Shown here piece after piece: positions 17,926-25,586 of a stretch of 64,000 nt of DNA. Where the stretch lies: positions 62,001 through 126,000 of the forward strand of contig NZ_BOML01000021.1 of the NCBI RefSeq assembly GCF_016862175.1. The letters are read 5' to 3'. The notes beneath the pieces were generated by a model that saw nothing but the letters and a program-made list of their open reading frames with translations, was not told the DNA's origin and made no database searches. Every line of letters starts with the position of its first letter. Positions within the stretch are counted from its first letter, which is position 1. Both the position numbers and the translations under genes were made by a program. The DNA comes from Paractinoplanes durhamensis. Lineage in GTDB: Bacteria; Actinomycetota; Actinomycetes; Mycobacteriales; Micromonosporaceae.

Positions 17926-18949
17926 AGTCCAGTCCAGCGTGCCGCCCTCGGCGACCCGGTCGGCGATCGGCCGCACCGAGACGACCGGGGCCGGATCGTC
18001 GTCCTGGACGGTCACCCCACCCAGGTAGTCGCCGATGACCAGGCCCTTCTCGGCCTTGGCCAGCACGTGGTGCGACTCGCCCTCGCCGTACAGGATGTCG
18101 CCGGTGACCTCGACCGGCACCGGGATGGCGCGGTCGCCGGGCCGCACGGTGGCCAGCCACGACGTCGTCTCGTTCGTGGTGCTGTCGACCTGGAAGAGCC
18201 GCACCACGCCGCCGCCACGCCCGGTGACGTCGACCGGCACCTGGTAGGTCTTGGAGCCCGAGTCGCCCCTCGACGGCCTGGATGCTGCCGATGTCGATGC
18301 GCGGCAGGCCGGTCTCCTGCGGGTCGGGGGTGCCGGGGTTCCAGCCCCACGCGTCGAGCAGCCACGCACTGCCGGCCGCGGTCCGCGGGGTGAGCTCGAC
18401 CGTGGCGGCGGGCGGCGGGGTGAGCGTGTCCATGGCGGCCCGGCTGACGCCCTCGCCGCCGCGCGAGTGCCCCATCAGGAACACCTTCGACAGGTCGGCG
18501 CGCGGGGCGGCCCGGACGATGGCCGGCGCGGTCGCCCGTCCCGATCCGGCCCAGTCGGCCCACTTGGCCAGGTGCAGCCGGACCAGCGAGGAACGGGCCT
18601 GCGCGCCACCGTCGTCGAGCGCGTAGTCCTGGCCGTTGATGCCGTTGGCCGAGATCGACACGGTCACGTAGCCCTGCGAGGCCAGCAGCTCCTGCGCCTG
18701 CAGGTAGCCGCGGTAGCTGGGGATCGGGTCGGTGCCGGCCGGGCACGGCCACTCCTGCGGCACGTCCTCGTCGGCGCCGCGGTAGCAGACCGTGTGCCGG
18801 CCGTGCAGGAAGAGCGCGAGCGGCCGGGCGCCGGGCGCGTTACGCGGTGCCACCACGACGGCCCGCATCTCGACGTCGGCCGGGAACTCGGGGAGCTTGA
18901 CGCCCGGCAGGTCGTACTCGCCGGAGATGGTGGTGAAGGGGCCTTTCAC
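17926..18949 (-). pseudogene. Decayed secreted alpha/beta-hydrolase-like gene
   Basis: The 5' part encodes VKGPFTTISGEYDLPGVKLP, then LALFLHGRHTVCYRG and a nucleophile elbow GHSRGGEG. It then jumps to LLDAWGWNPGTPDPQETG and DIGSIQAVEG. At a GGGG run near 18270 the sense passes to another frame, which continues GDSGSKTYQVPVDVTGRGGG up to LDWT, where similarity ends. In intact relatives, as I recall them, several hundred residues lie between the elbow and the Trp-rich part, and more follow the end. In-frame coding-like sequence continues upstream to about 19160 without any ATG, GTG or TTG. Missing start, internal deletion, frameshift and lost 3' end together indicate a pseudogene; the single-base shift alone could be a sequencing error. 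Confidence 0.7.
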
Positions 18950-19117
18950 CCCGGGGTCGACCGGGTTGGCGGCGGCGAGCGGCGGAGCGGCCGCGACCGC
19001 CGTGGCGCGCTTGGCGGCCGGGGCGGCGGCGTCGAGGCGCTTACCTCCGGCCCGTACCGAAAGGTTGTCGACCTTGGCGGCCCGCCCCGCGAAACGGGTC
19101 GGCGTGGCAGGTGGGGT

Positions 19118-19156
19118 TACTGTTGCGCGATGAGCAAGCGGCCGGAGGGCACCTGA
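19118..19156 (+). promoter_or_regulatory. Leaderless promoter and eight-codon leader ORF
   Basis: TACTGT (19118-19123) lies 6 nt before ATG 19130, which opens an eight-codon ORF, MSKRPEGT. Its TGA (19154-19156) overlaps the ATG (19156) of the MEDS/anti-sigma gene. The GGAGGG within the short ORF serves as the ribosome site of the main gene. The arrangement suggests translational coupling through a leader peptide. Confidence 0.45.
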
Positions 19157-20106
19157 TGAGAACGGGTGCCGCGGCCGGTCACACCGGCTACTTCCACGAG
19201 GCCCTCTGTTTCTCCTCGGACGCCGAGCTGATCGCCGCGGCCGTCCCGTTCCTGGTGGACGGGGCCGCGGCCGGCGAACCGGCGGTGGTCTCGCTCGGCG
19301 AGCGCGACGCGGAGCTGATCCGGGCCGCGCTGCCGGCCGGCGCCGAGGTCGACTTCGTCGCCGGCGGTGCGGTCTATGCGCGGCCGGCCACGGCCATCCG
19401 GTCGTACCGGAAACGGCTCGCCGACTACGTCGCCGGCGGCGCGTCCCAGATCCGGATCGTCGGCGCGGTGCCGGCGGATTTCGCGACCTGGGACTGGTGG
19501 GGCCGGTACGAATCGGCCATCAACCGGGCCTACGACGATTTCCCGCTCTGGAGCATGTGCGTCTACGACACCCGCACCACCGCGGCGCCGGTGCTGGCCG
19601 ACGTGTTGCGCACCCATCCGCGCCGGGCGCTGCCGGACGGCCGGCACGTGTCCAGCGCCACCTACACCGACCCGGTCCGGTTCCTCAGCGAGGCACGGAA
19701 CCCGGTGCCGGACCCGTTGCAGGGCGCCGAGCCGCTGGCCGATCTCGTCGATCCGGCCCTGTCCGACGCCCGCCGGGTGGTGCGCGCGGCCGACCGCGGT
19801 CACCTGGCGGATCAGGACCTCGACGATCTGGTGGTCGCGGTCAGCGAGGTGGTGGCGAACGCCCAGCGGCACGGCCGCGGCCCGGTCCGGTTGCGGCTGT
19901 GGTCCGGTGCCGGCCGGATCGTCGTGACGGTCACCGACGCCGGGGCGGGTCCGGCCGATCCGTTCGTCGGCCTGCTGCCCTCGGGCGACGGTGCGGACGG
20001 CGGGCTCGGCCTGTGGATCGTCCATCAGTCGTGCAGCCACGTCGCCCTGCACCGGCACGCCGACGGCTTCACCGTCCGGCTCACGGCTGGTGCCCTGCAC
20101 CACTGA
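19156..20106 (+). CDS. MEDS-domain anti-sigma-factor-type ATPase protein
   Basis: A 316-residue cytoplasmic protein. The N-terminal half (about 5-165) has the MEDS pattern: HTGYFHEALCFSSDAELIAA, a central ADYVAGGASQIRIVG, then WDWWGRYESAINRAY. The C-terminal half (about 190-312) is a GHKL ATPase of the RsbW type, with VSEVVANAQRHG as N box and DAGAGPADPF and GGLGLWIV as G boxes. Such proteins act as anti-sigma or switch kinases in partner-switching regulation of stress sigma factors. No cognate anti-anti-sigma factor or sigma factor adjoins; a chemoreceptor gene follows 127 bp downstream. The start at 19156 has GGAGGG upstream and overlaps the leader ORF stop. Confidence 0.88.
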   Translation: MRTGAAAGHTGYFHEALCFSSDAELIAAAVPFLVDGAAAGEPAVVSLGERDAELIRAALPAGAEVDFVAGGAVYARPATAIRSYRKRLADYVAGGASQIRIVGAVPADFATWDWWGRYESAINRAYDDFPLWSMCVYDTRTTAAPVLADVLRTHPRRALPDGRHVSSATYTDPVRFLSEARNPVPDPLQGAEPLADLVDPALSDARRVVRAADRGHLADQDLDDLVVAVSEVVANAQRHGRGPVRLRLWSGAGRIVVTVTDAGAGPADPFVGLLPSGDGADGGLGLWIVHQSCSHVALHRHADGFTVRLTAGALHH

Positions 20107-20233
20107 CGGCACCATACGATCCGACATTTCGGGCAAAGAGCGAAATCTCCGAACGGGATCTCCTGCCGCCCAGGCCCCCGCATAGTGAGGGCATGGGCCG
20201 GATGCGGCGAAATTCGCCCGGAAGGGGACAGTC

Positions 20234-21868
20234 GTGAGCACGATGACCATTACCGGCGCTGGCGTATCGGCACCGCGCCGCCGACCGTCACTCGCTGATC
20301 TCAGCGTCAACGTCAAGGTGCTCTTCGCGGTGGCCGTCGCGGCCTTGGTCGCGCTGGTCGTCGGGATCACCGGGCTGGTCTCGCTGGGCAACGCCAGCGA
20401 CTCGGCGCAGTTGATCTACAAGAGCAACGTCGCGAGCGTGAAGTCGGTCGGCCAGATTCGGTACTGGGCGACGCAGACCCGCTCGGACACCGCCAATCAG
20501 GCGCTGTCGGTGACCGCGGCGACGACCCAGCAGTTCGCCGAGGCGGTCGCGACCGACATCGAGAGCTTCGACGCGGCGCTGACGGCCTACCGGACCAGTA
20601 CTCCCGCCGCGAGCTCGGCGCTGATCGGCGAGGTGGCGACCCTCTGGGCGGCCTACGTCGACATCATCAAAACCAAGCTTCTCCCGGCCGGTGAGCGCAA
20701 CGACCTGGCGGGGTGGGCCGCGATCCGGACCAGCGAGGCGCTGCCGGTGCTGAACAAGCTCTACCCCGCGCTGACCAGCATGGACGAGGCGGAGACCGGG
20801 GACGCGGCCCGTAACGCCGCGGCGGCCAAGTCGGGCTACGAGTCCAGCCGCACCACGGCGATCATCGTGCTGACCGTCGGCCTGGTGGTCGCCATGGCGC
20901 TGGGCTTCATGGTCACCCGCAGGATCGTGGCGTCGCTGACCAAGGTGACGTACGTGTGTGACGGGCTCGCCGACGGCGACCTCACCCGCACCACCGGCCT
21001 GGACACCCGGGACGAGCCCGGCCGGATGGCCCGCTCGCTGGACACCGCGATGGGCCGGCTCCGGCAGACCGTCGCCACCATCGAGGGGTCGGCCGCCTCG
21101 CTGGCCGGCGCCTCCGAGCAGATGACCAGCACCGCGGCGCAGATCGCCACCTCCGCCGAGCAGGCCTCGGCCCGGGCCCAGACGGTGTCGGCCGCCGCCG
21201 AGCAGGTCTCCCGCAGCGTCGACACGGTCTCCGCGGGCAGCGAGGAGATGGGCGCGTCGATCCGGGAGATCTCCCAGAACGCGTCCGAGGCCGCCCGGGT
21301 CGCGTCCGAGGCGGTCACCGTCACCGCCGCCACGTCGGCCACGATGAACAAGCTCGGCGCCTCCTCGGCCGAGATCGGCAACGTCATCAAGACGATCACC
21401 TCGATCGCCGAACAGACCAACCTGCTCGCCCTCAACGCCACCATCGAGGCGGCCCGGGCCGGCGAGATGGGCAAGGGCTTCGCCGTGGTCGCCAGTGAGG
21501 TCAAGGACCTCGCCCAGGAGACCGCCCGGGCCACCGAGGACATCTCCCGCCGGGTCGAGGCGATCCAGTCCGACACCAGCGGCGCGGTCGCCGCCATCGA
21601 GGAGATCTCCACGGTGATCGAGCGGATCAGCGACTTCCAGACCACGATTGCCTCGGCGGTGGAGGAGCAGACCGCCACCACCGCCGAGATGAACCGCAGC
21701 GTCGCCGAGGCGGCCGGCGGCGCCGGCGAGATCGCCCGCAACATCACCGGGGTGGCCGAGGCCGCCCGGATGACCAGCCAGGGCGTGGCCGAGACCCAGC
21801 AGGCGACCACCGAGCTGGCCCGGATGTCCACCGAGCTGAGCGGCCTGGTCGCCACCTTCCGGATCTGA
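20234..21868 (+). CDS. Methyl-accepting chemotaxis protein
   Basis: A 544-residue membrane chemoreceptor. TM1 lies at about residues 28-50 ([21 protein letters not shown]), followed by an extracytoplasmic four-helix-bundle type sensor. TM2 is near residue 212 ([19 protein letters not shown]), then a HAMP linker and a long signalling hairpin with the conserved tip [19 protein letters not shown] and the [17 protein letters not shown] segment. It would signal to CheA/CheW, none of which lie in the window. The start is GTG with GAAGGGGACA upstream. The ligand is unknown. Confidence 0.95.
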   Translation: MSTMTITGAGVSAPRRRPSLADLSVNVKVLFAVAVAALVALVVGITGLVSLGNASDSAQLIYKSNVASVKSVGQIRYWATQTRSDTANQALSVTAATTQQFAEAVATDIESFDAALTAYRTSTPAASSALIGEVATLWAAYVDIIKTKLLPAGERNDLAGWAAIRTSEALPVLNKLYPALTSMDEAETGDAARNAAAAKSGYESSRTTAIIVLTVGLVVAMALGFMVTRRIVASLTKVTYVCDGLADGDLTRTTGLDTRDEPGRMARSLDTAMGRLRQTVATIEGSAASLAGASEQMTSTAAQIATSAEQASARAQTVSAAAEQVSRSVDTVSAGSEEMGASIREISQNASEAARVASEAVTVTAATSATMNKLGASSAEIGNVIKTITSIAEQTNLLALNATIEAARAGEMGKGFAVVASEVKDLAQETARATEDISRRVEAIQSDTSGAVAAIEEISTVIERISDFQTTIASAVEEQTATTAEMNRSVAEAAGGAGEIARNITGVAEAARMTSQGVAETQQATTELARMSTELSGLVATFRI

Positions 21869-21890
21869 AGACCCACCACCGCGGTTGCAG

Positions 21891-21940
21891 GATTGCGCAA
21901 TCTGCGGGCCCAGGGTTCCGTTCACCGTCGATCGATGGTG
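21891..21940. promoter_or_regulatory. Two palindromes upstream of the LuxR-type gene
   Basis: GATTGCGCAATC (21891-21902) is a perfect 12-bp palindrome flanked by GCAG/TGC, which could also form the terminator stem of the chemoreceptor gene. A second near palindrome covers 21923-21940 with core TCGATCGA. It lies in the spacer of a possible promoter, TTCACC (21921-21926) with TGATCT 17 nt on. These are candidate binding sites for the adjacent LuxR-type regulator. Confidence 0.45.
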
Positions 21941-21998
21941 TCCTGATCTCGCCGGTCAACACGGGGGCGACCGGAACGGGGTTCGGTGGGGGTGAGCA

Positions 21999-22988
21999 AT
22001 GCCGACGGATCGGGGGACGATTCCGGCGCTTACCCGATGGGGCTTTTCGGCCGACGCCGACCTGGTCTATCGCGCACTGAATCTGCTGGGCCCGGCCGAC
22101 GGGCGCCGGCTGGCACGTGAGCTCGGCCTGGCGCGGATCCGGACGAAAGCCGCGCTGGACGAACTCGCGGCCGCCGGAGCGACGGTGGCCGCCGGAAGCA
22201 CGTGGGGGGCACGACCTCCGGCCGAGGTCGTGCGTCGCCTCCGGCGGCGGCCGTCGCCACCACCACCGGCGGCCGAGCGGTGGCGGCAGCACTTCGCCAC
22301 CATCGACGGCATCGCCGCGGCCTGCCGGCCCGAGATGCCGGGGCGGCTGTGGCCGACCCGGGCGGCGACCCGAAAACGGGTGGCGCAACTGGCCACCGGG
22401 GAGCGGCACGAACACCTGACGATCAACAACGAGCCGGTGGTGAGCGCCGAGTCGAAGTCGGCCGGCGAACCGCTGGACCGGCGGCTGGCCGCCCGGGGGG
22501 TGCGGCTGCGGGTCATCGCCCGGGGCGAGATCGCGGCCGGGACGATGCCGCTCGGCCCGGTCCGGCACATCGCGGCACCACCGGTGAAGCTGATGGTTTT
22601 CGACCGGCAGGTGGCGCTGTTCCCGGCCGACCCGCTCGACCTCGAGCGGGGTTATGTCGAGGTCGCCGACCGAGGATTCGTGGCGGCCCTGTGCACGTTG
22701 TTCGAGCGGCTCTGGGACGAGGGCCTCGATCCCTATCGCCGTCAGGAGGTGTTTCCGATCGACCTGTCGCCGCGAGAGAGCGCGTTGGTCGGTCTTCTCG
22801 CTCTGGGCCACACCGATCTGACGGCGGCGGAAGAGCTCGGGCTGAGCCCGCGCACCGTCGCGTACACGATGCGCGCCCTGATGGACCGGCTGGGTGTGCA
22901 GAACCGCTTCCAGCTCGCGCTGGCGCTCGGTGCCGCCGGCGCGGTGCGGCCGGAGCCCTGGACCACCGAGGAGAACGGACCGAGATGA
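21999..22988 (+). CDS. LuxR-type regulator with TrmB-like N-terminal and sensor regions
   Basis: A 329-residue regulator. The N-terminal part (about 15-70) resembles a winged helix of the TrmB/MarR kind (ADLVYRALNLLGPADGRRLA, then KAALDELAAAG). The middle (about 100-245) contains INNEPVVSAESKS and PPVKLMVFDRQVALFP, like the effector-binding part of TrmB-type regulators. The C-terminal 65 residues are a LuxR/NarL helix-turn-helix: LSPRESALVGLLALGHTDLT, then LGLSPRTVAYTMRALMDRLG. No receiver or autoinducer domain is present. Its TGA overlaps the ATG of a 32-codon secreted-peptide gene, so the two are co-translated. A G-rich ribosome site precedes the ATG. Confidence 0.87.
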   Translation: MPTDRGTIPALTRWGFSADADLVYRALNLLGPADGRRLARELGLARIRTKAALDELAAAGATVAAGSTWGARPPAEVVRRLRRRPSPPPPAAERWRQHFATIDGIAAACRPEMPGRLWPTRAATRKRVAQLATGERHEHLTINNEPVVSAESKSAGEPLDRRLAARGVRLRVIARGEIAAGTMPLGPVRHIAAPPVKLMVFDRQVALFPADPLDLERGYVEVADRGFVAALCTLFERLWDEGLDPYRRQEVFPIDLSPRESALVGLLALGHTDLTAAEELGLSPRTVAYTMRALMDRLGVQNRFQLALALGAAGAVRPEPWTTEENGPR

Positions 22989-23083
22989 TCAGAAAGACCC
23001 TGGCCTGGATCCTGGCGGTGACCACGGCGCTGCTGGTGATCCGGCCCGGGGCGGCCCAGGCCACCAGCATCACCGCCTACTGA
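22985..23083 (+). CDS. Secreted micro-peptide, predicted hexapeptide pheromone precursor
   Basis: A 32-codon ORF whose ATG overlaps the stop of the LuxR-type gene (ATGA). The product is nearly all signal peptide: MIRKT, a hydrophobic core LAWILAVTTALLVI, then RPGAAQA with an Ala-x-Ala-type cleavage motif (AQA at residues 24-26), leaving only TSITAY. Arginine and lysine at positions 3-4 and the Pro-Gly before the cleavage site are textbook type I signal-peptide features. The strict coupling to a regulator gene suggests a peptide signal read by that regulator, similar in logic to Phr/Rap or Rgg systems. It ends 1 bp from the convergent response-regulator gene. Function is inferred. Confidence 0.72.
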   Translation: MIRKTLAWILAVTTALLVIRPGAAQATSITAY

Positions 23084-23084
23084 A

Positions 23085-23744
23085 TCACTCGCGGGTGGCG
23101 AAGCCGGTGCGGTAGGCGACGACCACCGCCTGCACCCGGTCGCGGACGCCGAGCTTGGTGAGGATCCGGGCGACGTGCGTCTTGACCGTCGTCTCGGCCA
23201 CCACCAGCTCGGCGGCGATCTCCGCATTGGACCGGCCGCGCGCGATCAGCCGCAGCACGTCCAGCTCGCGCTCGGTCAGCGCGGCCAGCTCGGCCGGCGT
23301 GCCGGTGACCGGGGCGGGCGCGGCGAACCGCTCGACCAGCCGCCGGGTGATCGACGGCTCGATCAGTGAGTCGCCGGTGGCGGCGGCCCGCACCGCGGCG
23401 ATCAACCGGCTGGACGGGGCGTCCTTGAGCAGGAAACCGGCCGCGCCCGCGCGCAGCGCGCGATAGACGTACTCGTTCTGGTCGAAGGTGGTCAGCACGA
23501 CCACCGTGGGCGGGTCGGGCTGCCGGAGGATCTCCTCGGTGGCGGCCAGCCCGTCGAGCTCGGGCATCCGGATGTCCATCAGGACCACATCGGGCTTGGC
23601 CTGCCGGGCCTGCCGGATCGCCTCGGTGCCGGTGGCCGCCTCGGCCACCACCTCGATGTCGCCCTCCGCCTCCAGGATGACCCGGAAGCCGGTGCGCACG
23701 AGCGTCTGGTCGTCGGCGACCAGGACCCGGATCTTCGGTGGCAT
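23085..23744 (-). CDS. NarL/FixJ family response regulator
   Basis: A 219-residue two-component regulator. The receiver domain (about 5-120) has the acidic pair DD, the phospho-acceptor in VVLMDIRMPELDG, the Thr of VVVLTTFDQNEYV and the Lys of FLLKDAPS. The C-terminal LuxR helix-turn-helix is LTERELDVLRLIARGRSNAE and then VVAETTVKTHVARIL. It is divergent from the sensor operon at 23892-26698, whose HisKA_3-type kinase is the obvious partner. The perfect inverted repeat at 23810-23832 between them is a candidate binding site. The gene is convergent with the micro-peptide gene at 1 bp distance. Confidence 0.95.
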   Translation of the reverse strand: MPPKIRVLVADDQTLVRTGFRVILEAEGDIEVVAEAATGTEAIRQARQAKPDVVLMDIRMPELDGLAATEEILRQPDPPTVVVLTTFDQNEYVYRALRAGAAGFLLKDAPSSRLIAAVRAAATGDSLIEPSITRRLVERFAAPAPVTGTPAELAALTERELDVLRLIARGRSNAEIAAELVVAETTVKTHVARILTKLGVRDRVQAVVVAYRTGFATRE

Positions 23745-23809
23745 GCAGGGGATTCTCCCGGGCCCGGCGTCGTCGGTGGGTCCTCCGTGCGGATGATGCC
23801 CGCGCCAAA

Positions 23810-23856
23810 CATCGTCCTTGCGGCAGACGATGGCTACCAGCGCCGATCCCTAGCGT
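23810..23856 (+). promoter_or_regulatory. Inverted repeat and -10 box of the sensor operon
   Basis: CATCGTC (23810-23816) and GACGATG (23826-23832) form a perfect 7-bp inverted repeat with a 9-nt spacer. TAGCGT (23851-23856) is a good -10. The right arm overlaps the place of the -35, which has no consensus. This is the geometry of an activator site, and the divergent NarL-type regulator is the likely ligand. Downstream GGGGGAAG precedes the ATG at 23892. Confidence 0.5.
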
Positions 23857-23891
23857 CGTGGGCATCAACCACTCCGTTCAGGGGGAAGACA

Positions 23892-24425
23892 ATGAAGACG
23901 ATCCGGCCTCTCGACTACGTGCTCGCGGCTCTGATGACCGCCCTCGGTGTGCTGCTGATGTGGGCGAACATCACCGCCGGCGACGACCCCTCGCTGATCC
24001 ATCCGGTGTCCACCACCTCGTGGCTGATCGTGCCGGCGTTCCTGCTGGTCACCGTGCCGATCCTGGCGCGCCGGTGGAACATCGCCGCGGTCGTCGGGAT
24101 CACCGTCGCCGCCACCGCCCTGCACGTGCTGGCGTTCGACTGGCTCACCCGCTGCGGCGCGGTCCTGCCGCTGTCGTTCGCCCTCGCGTACGCCACCGCC
24201 CGCTTCGCCCGCACCCGCCGCGACCATCTCCTCAGCCTGGCCGGCCTGGTCGTCCTGCTGGTGGTGACGCTGTGGCACGACTCGTCCGCCGACCTGGCCG
24301 GCGCCCTGCCGATCGCTCTTCCCGGTGTCGCCCTCTTCTACGGGGCCGGGTTGCTGGTCCAGAATCGGGTCAGCAAGAGGACGAAGCAGCCGGCTCCGGC
24401 CGCCGCCGAGCGCGCGACCGTCTGA
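23892..24425 (+). CDS. Free-standing membrane sensor-like domain
   Basis: A 177-residue protein with about five hydrophobic segments and no enzymatic domain. It is clearly similar to the N-terminal membrane part of the next gene. Both have a Leu-rich first helix with TALG, an extracytoplasmic loop with Asp and Ser-Trp residues, and the shared motif DWLTRCGAVLPLSFALAY (GWVTRCGAALPLTFVLAF in the neighbour). The conserved Cys could act in sensing. A GGGGGAAG ribosome site precedes the ATG. It is the first gene of an operon with a degenerate and an intact histidine kinase, so a regulatory or scaffold role in that system is likely. Confidence 0.82.
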   Translation: MKTIRPLDYVLAALMTALGVLLMWANITAGDDPSLIHPVSTTSWLIVPAFLLVTVPILARRWNIAAVVGITVAATALHVLAFDWLTRCGAVLPLSFALAYATARFARTRRDHLLSLAGLVVLLVVTLWHDSSADLAGALPIALPGVALFYGAGLLVQNRVSKRTKQPAPAAAERATV

Positions 24426-24437
24426 AGGGGCGCGATC

Positions 24438-25586
24438 ATGGTTGAGGTCTTCCGTGGGGTCAGGGGCCGCGACTGGCTGCTCGCGGGAGGCCTCACCGCG
24501 CTCGGCGCCGTGCTGGCGGTGATGAACGTCGTCGCGCCCGACGCCGACACCGCGCAAGAGGTCGCGGCGGGCACGATGGCCCATTCCACCGATTCACATT
24601 CGTGGTGGCAGGTGCCGGTCTTCGTCGCCGCGTTCGTGCCGGTGCTGTGGTGGCGGCGCGGCGTCCTGGCGGTCACCGGCGTCTCGCTCGGCGTCATGGT
24701 GCTGCACGACCTGCTCTTCGGCTGGGTCACCCGATGCGGTGCCGCGCTGCCGCTGACGTTCGTACTCGCGTTTCTCGGGGCGCTGTCCTACGGGCGTACC
24801 AAAGCCTGGGTCTGCGGTTTGTGGTGTCTTGCCGAAACGGTCGCCGTGCTGGTGGTGGACTCGTCGGCCGGGACGGAAGCCCTGGTCCTGGCCCTGCCGG
24901 TGGTGCTGATCGTCTTCGGCGTGGGCCGGGCCGCCCGGCACCGCTCGCTGCTGAACCGGCAGCTCACGGCGCGCGACGAGGAGTTGCGGCAGTTGCGCGA
25001 CGATCGGGCGGCGCTGATCGTGGCCGACGACCGGGCGCGGCTGTCCCGGCAGCTGGACGGGCTGTTGCAGGAGCGCCTCGACGAGTTGACCAGGGCGGCC
25101 GAGACGGCTCTGGATCTCGCGCCGGAGCAGGCCCGGGCCGAGTTCGAGGCGATCGAGCGGGGCAGCCGGCAGACCATGGACGACATGCGGGAGATCGTCG
25201 GGCTGCTGCGCGGGGGAGAGGTGGCCCTGGCCCCGGCGCCGACGGTCGCGCACCTCGACGCGCTGCTGGCCCGGCATCATTCGCCGCAGTCCCGGCTGAC
25301 CGTCAGCGGTGATCCGCGATCGCTGCCGGCGACGGTCGAGCTGTCCGCCTACCGGATCGTGGAGTACCTGGTGACCGCGCTCGCCGACCGCCCGGTGCAG
25401 GTGTCGATCCGGTTCGACGACGAGGCGCTGGAGATCCAGGTGCAGGGCACCGTCGGCCGCGGGTCGGAGGTGCGGGCGGCCGTCGCCCGGGTGCGCGAGC
25501 GGGCCAAGCTGCACGCCGGCTCGGTGGACGTGAAGCTCGCCCGGGGTTCGGCCCGGGTGGTGGCGCAGCTGCCCGTGCTGGGGTGA
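24438..25586 (+). CDS. Degenerate sensor histidine kinase (pseudokinase)
   Basis: A 382-residue protein with five or so membrane segments (about 12-165) and a HisKA_3-like cytoplasmic part. The phospho-acceptor region reads DDRARLSRQLDGLLQ, where the intact downstream kinase has HERARIAAELHDIIG; the His is replaced by Asp. The ATP-binding N box (VEYLVTALADR in place of QESLTNALRHA) lacks its Asn, and the G box is lost. It should therefore neither bind ATP normally nor autophosphorylate. It probably acts as a sensor or allosteric partner of the neighbouring kinase. Its stop overlaps the GTG of that kinase gene. Confidence 0.85.
   Translation: MVEVFRGVRGRDWLLAGGLTALGAVLAVMNVVAPDADTAQEVAAGTMAHSTDSHSWWQVPVFVAAFVPVLWWRRGVLAVTGVSLGVMVLHDLLFGWVTRCGAALPLTFVLAFLGALSYGRTKAWVCGLWCLAETVAVLVVDSSAGTEALVLALPVVLIVFGVGRAARHRSLLNRQLTARDEELRQLRDDRAALIVADDRARLSRQLDGLLQERLDELTRAAETALDLAPEQARAEFEAIERGSRQTMDDMREIVGLLRGGEVALAPAPTVAHLDALLARHHSPQSRLTVSGDPRSLPATVELSAYRIVEYLVTALADRPVQVSIRFDDEALEIQVQGTVGRGSEVRAAVARVRERAKLHAGSVDVKLARGSARVVAQLPVLG

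Noticed and set aside
18251-19156. Plus-strand open frame of 301 codons opposite the decayed hydrolase.
   Set aside because: Composition is that of an antisense shadow. The minus strand carries recognisable alpha/beta-hydrolase blocks. Only its last eight codons (from ATG 19130) may be translated as a leader peptide.
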